A stretch of 38,122 nucleotides of DNA from assembly GCA_947446025.1 (NCBI GenBank), contig CANFEY010000046.1:1-38122 (forward strand), given 5' to 3'. The notes under the pieces are model-generated. The model searched no databases. It was not told where the DNA came from and saw nothing but the letters and a program-made list of their open reading frames with translations. Position numbers and translations under genes: made by a program. How positions within the stretch are numbered: the stretch's first letter is position 1; every line of letters begins with the position of its first letter. This DNA is from Bryobacterales bacterium (GTDB taxonomy: Bacteria > Acidobacteriota > Terriglobia > Bryobacterales > Bryobacteraceae). Below, piece by piece: positions 31,991 through 38,122 of this stretch.

Positions 31991-33844
31991 ATGTGCGGAA
32001 TTGTAGGCTACATCGGGGACAAGCAGGCGGTGCCGATCATCGTGGACGGCCTGAAGCGGCTGGAATACCGCGGGTATGATTCGGCTGGTGTGGCTGTGCA
32101 CCAGGGGACCAACGGGCTCGGGTTGCGGCGGGCGTCGGGGAAGCTGCGGAACCTCGAAGAAGTGCTGCGGCTGAATCCGCTGGATGGAGCTTACGGGATC
32201 GGGCACACGCGCTGGGCGACGCACGGGCGGCCTACGGAAGAGAACGCGCATCCGCACCGGGATTGCACGGGCGAGATCGTCGTGGTGCACAACGGCATCG
32301 TTGAGAACTATCTGCATCTAAAAGCACAGCTCGAAAAAGAAGGCCACAAGTTTGTCACGGAGACAGACACCGAAATCATCGCTCACTTGATTGAGAAGCA
32401 CTTCGAAGGCAACCTCGAGGCCGCCGTCCGCGACACGGTGAAGCAACTCACGGGCGTGTTCGCGCTGAGCGTGATCTCGATGAAAGATCCCAATAAGATC
32501 GTGGTGGCACGCTTCGGTCCGCCTGTCGTGGTGGGCTTGGGCGACGGCGAATATTTCGTAGCGTCGGACGTGCCGGCGATTTTGTCGCACACCCGCGACA
32601 TGTTTTTCCTGGCCGACGGCGATATGGCGATCCTCACCCGCGATGGCGTGACGCTGACCGACTTCAACGGGCGAGCCGTGAAGCGCCAGGTTTCGCACAT
32701 CCTATGGGACCCCATCATGGCGGAAAAGGGCGGCTACAAGCACTTCATGCTCAAGGAAATCTTTGAGCAGCCGCGCGCTGTGCGGGACACCACGCTCGGC
32801 CGGGTGGGCCAGGAGTCTGGGCGCATCTTCCTCGATGAAATGGACATCTCCGTTCAGGAGTTTAAGAACTTCAAGAGCGTGAGGATCATCGCCTGCGGCA
32901 CCAGTTGGCACGCGGCGCTGGCCGGGAAGTTCATGATTGAGAAGCTGGCTCGGATTCCCGTGGAAGTCGACTACGGCAGCGAGTTCCGCTACCGCGACCC
33001 CATCGTCGGGCCGGACACTTTGACCGTCGTCATTTCGCAGTCGGGTGAGACGGCGGATACGTTGGCGGCGCAGAGGGAAGCCAAGAGTAAGGGATCGAAG
33101 ACGCTGGCGATTTGCAACGTGGTCGGGTCGATGATCACGCGCGAGGCTGCTGGCACCCTAATTACCCACGCCGGTCCGGAAATTGGCGTCGCCTCCACCA
33201 AGGCATTCACCTGCCAGTTGACGGCGTTGTTCCTGCTGGCCATGTATCTGGGGCAGCAGCGGGAAGTCCTGGATGATGCGACCTCGAAGAAGCTGGTGAC
33301 GCAACTGCTGCATTTGCCGAGCCAGATGGAAGATATCCTGCGGCGCGACCACATTTACGACGACATGGTGAAGGCGCTACACAAGTCGCGCGACTTCCTG
33401 TATCTGGGCCGCGGCGTACATTTCCCCATCGCGCTCGAAGGCGCGCTAAAGCTCAAGGAAATTTCATACATCCACGCCGAAGGCTACCCCGCCGGCGAGA
33501 TGAAGCACGGCCCCAACGCGCTGATCGATGAGAATCTGCCCACGGTCGTCATCGCCACTCGCGATTTTGAGAGTGATTCAAGCAGGCTGCTTTACGAAAA
33601 GACGCTGTCGAACATTCAAGAGGTCAAGGCCCGCGAAGGCATCGTAGTCGCCGTCGCGTGCGAAGGTGACGAGGAAGCCTACAAGGCAGCCCAGTTCGTC
33701 ATCCCGATCGGGACCACCAACGAATTGCTGCTGCCCTTGCTGGAAGTCCTGCCGCTCCAGCTGCTCGCCTATCACATCGCCGTCAAGCGCGGCTGCGACG
33801 TAGACCAGCCCCGCAACCTGGCGAAGTCCGTCACCGTCGAATAA
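31991..33844 (+). CDS. glmS: Glutamine-fructose-6-phosphate aminotransferase
   Basis: A full-length 617-residue enzyme making glucosamine-6-phosphate for peptidoglycan and outer-membrane sugars. The N-terminal glutaminase has Cys2 as nucleophile ([12 protein letters not shown]) with HTRWATHG and HNGIVENY. Two SIS domains follow, with [21 protein letters not shown] and [10 protein letters not shown], and the C-terminus NLAKSVTVE carries the conserved lysine. It is probably co-transcribed with purS. No glmS ribozyme is seen upstream. Confidence 0.97.
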   Translation: MCGIVGYIGDKQAVPIIVDGLKRLEYRGYDSAGVAVHQGTNGLGLRRASGKLRNLEEVLRLNPLDGAYGIGHTRWATHGRPTEENAHPHRDCTGEIVVVHNGIVENYLHLKAQLEKEGHKFVTETDTEIIAHLIEKHFEGNLEAAVRDTVKQLTGVFALSVISMKDPNKIVVARFGPPVVVGLGDGEYFVASDVPAILSHTRDMFFLADGDMAILTRDGVTLTDFNGRAVKRQVSHILWDPIMAEKGGYKHFMLKEIFEQPRAVRDTTLGRVGQESGRIFLDEMDISVQEFKNFKSVRIIACGTSWHAALAGKFMIEKLARIPVEVDYGSEFRYRDPIVGPDTLTVVISQSGETADTLAAQREAKSKGSKTLAICNVVGSMITREAAGTLITHAGPEIGVASTKAFTCQLTALFLLAMYLGQQREVLDDATSKKLVTQLLHLPSQMEDILRRDHIYDDMVKALHKSRDFLYLGRGVHFPIALEGALKLKEISYIHAEGYPAGEMKHGPNALIDENLPTVVIATRDFESDSSRLLYEKTLSNIQEVKAREGIVVAVACEGDEEAYKAAQFVIPIGTTNELLLPLLEVLPLQLLAYHIAVKRGCDVDQPRNLAKSVTVE

Positions 33845-33900
33845 CCGAGTAAAGGGGTTGATGATGGACGGCGGTCCTCCGGCTCGGCCGGCAGAGCGAG

Positions 33901-35442
33901 TTACCCCCTTCGCAATGCAGCCACAGCTTTGTGCTCGGCACCGTGCGGATCATTGACCACCTTGCACTCGTTGTCCAGCACCATCGTGGCCCGCGTCTTC
34001 GTATCGAACTTCGGCCACGTTGGCAGGCCCTTATGGTTCGGATTGCCGGTCCGCGCAAACCCCGCCCAAGCGGCGCTCATCTTTTCTTCCAGCGGCAGGC
34101 GGTCTTTGCCCGTGCCGGTCATGGACGGAGCTTCCTGAACATTCGCCGTGGCGAACGGAATATCCAGCGTGTGAAGGGACTTCAACTTACCGTCATGTAC
34201 CGGCGTGCGCCACGTGAAGTAGTACATATACACCGGGGCGGCCTGCGCGGATTTGAGCTCCGCCTGCGTCATCACGCCGGGTAGGAACCGTGTGTCCGAT
34301 TCCAGGATCAACGCCACGTCGATATTCGAGACTCCGGGGCGGCCTTTGCGGTAGGCGTCGATGACTTCCTTCGCTTGCGCATCGGTCGCGCCGGGAAGGG
34401 CGGCCTTGGCCCGCGCCAGCAACTGAACGTCATCAATCGGGTCGATGGGCTGATTCGGGAAGAACGTCACTTCGGTTTCCGTGGTGCCGAGCAACACGGG
34501 CACGTTGGCAGAGATCGCAGGCGCGGCAGGGTTAAACGGACCACCGGGGAGCGTGACGCCGTCGACCACGGGCGAAGTCTGCAATCCACGCGTTGTGTTC
34601 GTCGCCTCGATGAGCTGCGCCATGGGGAGCTTCTGCAAATCGGCCAGCGACTTCGCGCCGACCTTCACCATCAAGGTTTCCGTGGACTTGACGGCGTTGG
34701 CCTTGGTGACGCCGGCCAGGTTCGATCCGCTTTGAATGATCGCGCGGTGGAAGAGGCCTTTGGCACCGGGCATGGCGAGCAGGGTGGAGACTTTGGCTCC
34801 GCCGCCGGACTGGCCGAAGATGGTCACGTTGCCTGGGTCGCCGCCGAAGCGGGAGATATTGTCGCGCACCCATTCGAGCGCGGCGATGGCGTCGAGCATG
34901 CCGGCGTTGGCGGCCTGGCCATCGACGTAGGTGAAGCCGAAGGTGTTCAGACGATGGTTGATGGTCACCATCACCACGTCCTGACGGCGGGCTAGATTGG
35001 TGCCGTCGTAGATGGTGTACGATCCGTTGCCGCTGGTGAAGCCGCCGCCGTGGAGCCACACCATCACGGGGCGCTTGCCGCTGGCACCTTGCGTCCAGAC
35101 ATTCAGGCGAAGGCAGTCTTCGCTCATCGGCGTTGCCGGGATGGTAGCGCGGACTTCTTCGATTTCACCGTGCGGCGAGACTTGCGGAGCCTCGGGGCCC
35201 CATTCGAAGGCGTCGAAGACTCCGGTTGCGGGGGCGGGCTTCACGGGGGCGAGGAAGCGACGGTTGCCCGAGGTATCGGCTCCGTAACGGATGCCGCGGA
35301 ACGCGTTGACCTTCCCGATGGAGAGGCCGCGGACTTTGCCGAGCGAGGTCTCGACGGTGATGCCGGGTTTCGCGTCGGCGGCGAACAGGCGCGGCGCGAG
35401 TAGGGCGGCTCCGGTAGTTTGTACAAAGGTTCGTCGGTTCAT
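33901..35442 (-). CDS. Secreted type B carboxylesterase
   Basis: A 513-residue alpha/beta hydrolase. The start at 35442 gives MNRRTFVQTTGAALLAPRLF, a twin-arginine-like signal (only NRR is present, so Tat use is plausible rather than certain). Family motifs are the oxyanion loop WLHGGGFTSGNG, the nucleophile elbow IFGQSGGGAKVSTL (Ser), TETEVTFFPN (candidate acid) and SLHTLDIPF (His). It hydrolyses esters; the substrate is unknown. It is the last gene of the DUF6152 operon, ten bases after the previous stop. Confidence 0.92.
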   Translation of the reverse strand: MNRRTFVQTTGAALLAPRLFAADAKPGITVETSLGKVRGLSIGKVNAFRGIRYGADTSGNRRFLAPVKPAPATGVFDAFEWGPEAPQVSPHGEIEEVRATIPATPMSEDCLRLNVWTQGASGKRPVMVWLHGGGFTSGNGSYTIYDGTNLARRQDVVMVTINHRLNTFGFTYVDGQAANAGMLDAIAALEWVRDNISRFGGDPGNVTIFGQSGGGAKVSTLLAMPGAKGLFHRAIIQSGSNLAGVTKANAVKSTETLMVKVGAKSLADLQKLPMAQLIEATNTTRGLQTSPVVDGVTLPGGPFNPAAPAISANVPVLLGTTETEVTFFPNQPIDPIDDVQLLARAKAALPGATDAQAKEVIDAYRKGRPGVSNIDVALILESDTRFLPGVMTQAELKSAQAAPVYMYYFTWRTPVHDGKLKSLHTLDIPFATANVQEAPSMTGTGKDRLPLEEKMSAAWAGFARTGNPNHKGLPTWPKFDTKTRATMVLDNECKVVNDPHGAEHKAVAALRRG

Positions 35443-35452
35443 ACAGTTGCTC

Positions 35453-36463
35453 CTATTGGATAAGCGGTCCGGTATACTTCGCCTTGCCGCCCTTGTCTTG
35501 AGTGTAATGCTCCAAATCTTTGTTGCCTTCGATGCAGGCGAACTCCATCTGCTCGTAACCTGGATCGTTCGCATTGGCCCGTGCCATCATGCCGGAAAGC
35601 TTCATCGGCTGTGTGAATTCTGCGGGCGAAATCACCGTGGACTCATAACGGATCTGGTCGGCATTGAGCATGGTAAAGCGCTCCACCACTTCGATGTCCT
35701 TGGGCGCGTAGTGGCCGGAAGTATCGAACCACGTGCGGTCGGTCTGATTCATCGTGCTGACCACCAGCGTGTCGCCTTCCCAATGCCCAACGGATTCGCC
35801 TTGCATTTGGCGCACGGACGACGGCAAGGTATGCGGCCGGCCATCCAAAGGAATGATACGGCGGCTGTGCATGAACTCCCACATGAAGACCAAGTGGTCT
35901 TTGTTCTGGATGGCTTGCATGCCGAACTGAACCCACATGTTGTGCGGCACGCCGGAGGGGAAGCAGTGCAGCTCGGGTTCAAGGAACATGCGGTTGGCGA
36001 TGATGTCATCGGACTTAGCGCGGGCAGCGGCGGTGTAAGGGACGCGCGCGTCCACCGGGTCGATGATCACGCCCTTGGCTTTGCCTTTGGCGGCTGCGGC
36101 ATTGGCGGGGGGTGCAGCAGCCGGAGCTGCAGCTGCGGGAGGGGCGCCTTTGCCACCACCCGGACCACCTTTCCCGCCGCCCGGAGCCGCACCACCAGGA
36201 GCGGCACCCTTGGGCGCTCCGCCACCTTTCGCCGCCGCGGGTTCGATATCAACGTTGCCACCCGGATTCACACCGCCCCAGAAGCCCGACATATCCGGCT
36301 TGCCTTCTTTGGTGCGCGGGATGGGTCCGGGAGCTGCCTTCGCACCCTTGACCGGTGCCGGAGCCTGCCCGACCACTTCAGCAGGATCCACCAACATGCC
36401 GACGGCCACGGCTGCCGCCGCCAGTACCAACGCGGAACGGAACGACTCAGTTCTCTTGGTCAT
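35453..36463 (-). CDS. Secreted protein, paralogue 1, with Ala/Gly/Pro linker
   Basis: A 336-residue protein with a signal peptide (about 1-33, ending VVGQA) and the opening GKPDMSGFWGGVNPG. A low-complexity Gly/Pro/Ala/Lys linker covers about 77-130. The rest shares a plan with the next gene: DPVDARVPYTAAARAKSDD, NRMFLEPELHCFPSGVPHN, GHWEGDTLVVST, TWFDTSGHYAP and VVERFTML. These secreted proteins are frequent in Acidobacteria and usually sit beside DUF6152 genes; function is unknown. The Gly-rich linker is absent from its paralogue. Confidence 0.8.
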   Translation of the reverse strand: MTKRTESFRSALVLAAAAVAVGMLVDPAEVVGQAPAPVKGAKAAPGPIPRTKEGKPDMSGFWGGVNPGGNVDIEPAAAKGGGAPKGAAPGGAAPGGGKGGPGGGKGAPPAAAAPAAAPPANAAAAKGKAKGVIIDPVDARVPYTAAARAKSDDIIANRMFLEPELHCFPSGVPHNMWVQFGMQAIQNKDHLVFMWEFMHSRRIIPLDGRPHTLPSSVRQMQGESVGHWEGDTLVVSTMNQTDRTWFDTSGHYAPKDIEVVERFTMLNADQIRYESTVISPAEFTQPMKLSGMMARANANDPGYEQMEFACIEGNKDLEHYTQDKGGKAKYTGPLIQ

Positions 36464-36476
36464 CGCATTTCTCCTG

Positions 36477-37280
36477 TTACTGGCCCGCGTCTTCTTCCGC
36501 GTAGGCGTGGCACTCGTATTCCATCAACTGCGCGTACTGCGCGGTGTTGCGGTGCAGCGTAAGGCTCACCGTAAATGGCCGCGTGAGCACGCCGGGATCC
36601 GTCATCGTCGCTGTGTAGCTCATGGTATCCCGCCCGGTGCGGGTGAAGCGCTCTTCCACGCGCAGCTGCCCGCTGTGGTGGCTGCCCGACGCGTCGAACC
36701 AGGTCTGATCATTGTTGCTCCAGGTGCTGACCACCAGCGTGTCGCCTTCCCACTTGCCGATGGAGTCCCCATTCCAGAAATCCGTGCCGCCTTCGTATTG
36801 GTGATCCTTGCGGTCCATGTAAACGTAGCGCAGCATGTGAACGTACTCGGAGGCCAGCATGATGTACTTCGGTGTCTGGAAAATTTGGAAGGGATAGCCG
36901 GAGGTGACGAAACGCGGCACGCCGGTCATGTAGCAGTGATTCACCGGATCGGCGGCAAAGCGGTTCTTGAAGTTGGCCTGCTGCTTCTGGCGAGCCGCGG
37001 GCGTGTAGGGGATCATGCCGTCGGCCGGGTCCGTGATCGATTCCTTGCCCGGACGGATGCCCGTGGCCCCGTTGTGCCACTCCAGGCTGTAGCGAGAAGT
37101 GTCCCACGCATCCACGATCCAGATGCCCTGCAGGTCCGCCGTCTTGCCGTCTTCAAACCTGGGCGCTTTGTAGCCCGCCTTTGGAGCGGGCGCTTGCCCC
37201 CGTGCAGGCACCGGGAGCAGCCACGCCGTACACGCCGCGAAGGCCGCCGCGGCCATCATTCCCACGAATCGCTTCTTCAT
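36477..37280 (-). CDS. Secreted protein, paralogue 2
   Basis: A 267-residue protein with a signal peptide (MKKRFVGMMAAAAFAACTAW, to about 29). It has the shared pattern ADLQGIWIVDAWD, DPADGMIPYTPAARQKQQA, NHCYMTGVPRFV, GKWEGDTLVVSTWSNNDQTW, HHSGQLRVEERFTRTG and MTDPGVLTRPF. It is a tandem paralogue of the 336-residue protein (13-base gap). The conserved Cys before GVPR and the WEGDTLVV block are the best-kept parts. Function unknown. Confidence 0.82.
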   Translation of the reverse strand: MKKRFVGMMAAAAFAACTAWLLPVPARGQAPAPKAGYKAPRFEDGKTADLQGIWIVDAWDTSRYSLEWHNGATGIRPGKESITDPADGMIPYTPAARQKQQANFKNRFAADPVNHCYMTGVPRFVTSGYPFQIFQTPKYIMLASEYVHMLRYVYMDRKDHQYEGGTDFWNGDSIGKWEGDTLVVSTWSNNDQTWFDASGSHHSGQLRVEERFTRTGRDTMSYTATMTDPGVLTRPFTVSLTLHRNTAQYAQLMEYECHAYAEEDAGQ

Positions 37281-37331
37281 TCGCGCTCCTCGCTTCTTCT
37301 TGTGTGAAGGGACTGGACCCCAGTGTGGGTA

Positions 37332-37372
37332 CGGCCCACCGGAGCGCCATTTGGAGGCGTCCCAGTGGGCCG
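37332..37372. repeat. Intercistronic hairpin in the DUF6152 operon
   Basis: CGGCCCAC (37332-37339) pairs with GTGGGCCG (37365-37372), and CGCC/GGCG pairs inside. No T-run follows on either strand, so it is more likely an mRNA stability element between the DUF6152 gene and paralogue 2 than a terminator. Confidence 0.45.
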
Positions 37373-37396
37373 ATGCTGCTCTAAATCACGCGGCGC

Positions 37397-37828
37397 TTAC
37401 TTGGCCGGTTGCGGACCTTCGCTGGGCGGGCGGCTGCCGAATCCGAGCGTGGCGGCCCCCCCCTTGGCGTCCTTCGCGCGGTCCAGCAAGCGGACCTGCG
37501 ACGCCCACATGTGCGGCGTACCGTCCTTGGCGGGATTGCCGACGATCTCAATGGTCTCGCCTTCCTTCAGCGTGTCCTTGCGCCAGCCGTTGCGGTACAG
37601 ACCATTCGGCGGCGGAGTCTCCCCAGCCCAGCTGGTGACCTTGCCGTCCGCGCCAACCACGTCGATATGTACCCACGAATGCGGATTCACCCAATCCATC
37701 TTGGTGAACTTCCCCTTGATGGTGATCGCCTTGGATTCGTACTCGGCCGAGAACGAATGGTGGGCCATCGATGGGATGGCGGCGAGGGTCGCCATCGCGG
37801 CTCCCAGCACTGCTAGTTTGAACTTCAT
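37397..37828 (-). CDS. DUF6152 family secreted protein
   Basis: The start at 37828 gives MKFKLAVLGAAMATLAAIPS, a signal peptide, with GGAGG seven to twelve bases upstream; a longer frame from 37864 adds 12 residues. The 143-residue protein has AHHSFSAEYESKAITIKGKF, WVNPHSWVHIDVVGADGK and PPNGLYRNGWRKDTLKEGET, all typical of DUF6152. It is predicted periplasmic with a small beta-barrel-like fold. First gene of the operon. Confidence 0.9.
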   Translation of the reverse strand: MKFKLAVLGAAMATLAAIPSMAHHSFSAEYESKAITIKGKFTKMDWVNPHSWVHIDVVGADGKVTSWAGETPPPNGLYRNGWRKDTLKEGETIEIVGNPAKDGTPHMWASQVRLLDRAKDAKGGAATLGFGSRPPSEGPQPAK

Positions 37829-37929
37829 TGAGAGTACCTCCACAGAACCTATTTGTAACGCCACGGCTAAATGGGGAGCATGGCAAATGCCAAGTTACAG
37901 CGCCCGGAACTCCTCAATAGCTGTATTGA

Positions 37930-37958
37930 ATGATAGGGCGGGGGCTTTTTGAAGTCAA
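37930..37958 (-). promoter_or_regulatory. Sigma70-like promoter of the DUF6152 operon
   Basis: On the minus strand TTGACT (37953-37958) and TATCAT (37930-37935) are separated by exactly 17 bases; each matches five of six consensus positions. Transcription would start near 37923, leaving a leader of about 95 bases. The leader holds a small inverted repeat, TGTAAC/GTTACA, at 37854-37859 and 37894-37899. Confidence 0.7.
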
Positions 37959-37971
37959 GCAGCGCGACGGC

Positions 37972-38122
37972 TGTGTGTCAACCCACTTTAGAAATGTCCC
38001 CCAAATTCCCTCGATAGAAGTGTCCCTTTTCTTTTCTTCCTTGAACCAGTTCCTTCCCCCCTGCGGACCGCTGCCGGAGCGGAGCCCTGCGAGGCCGTTA
38101 GGCCGAGCGTTTAGGGCGCAGC
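37972..38122. mobile_element. Possible terminus of an IS21-type insertion sequence
   Basis: The sequence begins TGTGTGTCAACCCA, then has two spaced direct repeats, TAGAAATGTCCC (37989-38000) and TAGAAGTGTCCC (38015-38026), 26 bases apart. TG at the tip with multiple inner repeats is how IS21-family ends are built. No transposase is inside the window; it would lie to the right. The first bases lie just upstream of the DUF6152 operon promoter. The rest to 38122 has no gene. Confidence 0.4.

Noticed and set aside
33845-33900. Terminator between glmS and the esterase gene
   Set aside because: GGGG/CCCC and CCGG-type pairings are present between the convergent genes, but no clean stem with a T-run could be drawn.
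35291-37307. Two long plus-strand open frames opposite the secreted-protein operon
   Set aside because: They are complements of genes with signal peptides and conserved paralogous motifs; the Pro/Ala-rich look comes from the Gly/Pro linker.
1-38122. CRISPR array, prophage or rRNA genes
   Set aside because: No regularly spaced repeats, phage structural genes or rRNA-like stretches were seen on either strand.

Overview
The window reads as a high-GC, gene-dense chromosomal segment from an acidobacterium, most likely of the Solibacter/Bryobacter type. The evidence is family content: a very large Oar-like TonB-dependent receptor with a carboxypeptidase-regulatory N-terminus, an NHL-repeat protein with a Solibacter-type (TIGR03437-like) C-terminal domain, a UPF0182 membrane protein, a DUF6152 operon, and a MutS-like protein coupled to recN. 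No ribosomal RNA, phage genes or CRISPR array is visible. Taxonomy is inferred from family content only.

Layout. 1-4632: a minus-strand operon of response regulator, outer-membrane porin, cupredoxin-like secreted protein and sensor kinase; a partial gene enters at the left edge. 4633-4976: a dispersed palindromic repeat and tRNA-Val(GAC). 4977-11045: MOSC protein, Oar-like receptor, DUF58 protein and a truncated UvrC-like protein. 11078-11776: two small plus-strand genes. 11808-19014: NHL/TIGR03437 protein, cation-efflux protein, a FitAB/VapBC-like pair and UPF0182. 19025-20466: a TonB-type protein and a candidate structured RNA with its own terminator. 20652-24067: MutS-like ATPase and RecN, translationally coupled.

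23936-27654 is an accessory island. A DUF433/DUF5615 toxin-antitoxin-like pair and a membrane coiled-coil protein lie between two direct copies of the recN 5' end. They are followed by arsC, a shrunken VOC remnant, a frameshifted nucleotidyltransferase with a small partner, and a DUF1801 gene. 27718-31570 holds a membrane protein, a WalJ-like metallo-hydrolase lacking an ordinary start codon, an unrecognised 425-residue protein and two decayed genes. 31645-33844 is purS-glmS behind a structured leader. 33901-37958 is a four-gene secreted-protein operon (DUF6152, two paralogues, carboxylesterase) behind a good sigma70-like promoter. The right edge looks like the terminus of an IS21-type element.

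The most notable signals are the duplicated recN start flanking the toxin-antitoxin-like module, the TIGR03437-like domain interrupted twice by the same kind of insert, the metallo-hydrolase gene with only ATC available as start, the multibranched purS-glmS leader, and the candidate RNA at 20287-20466. All homology calls come from reading the sequence; no database search was run.
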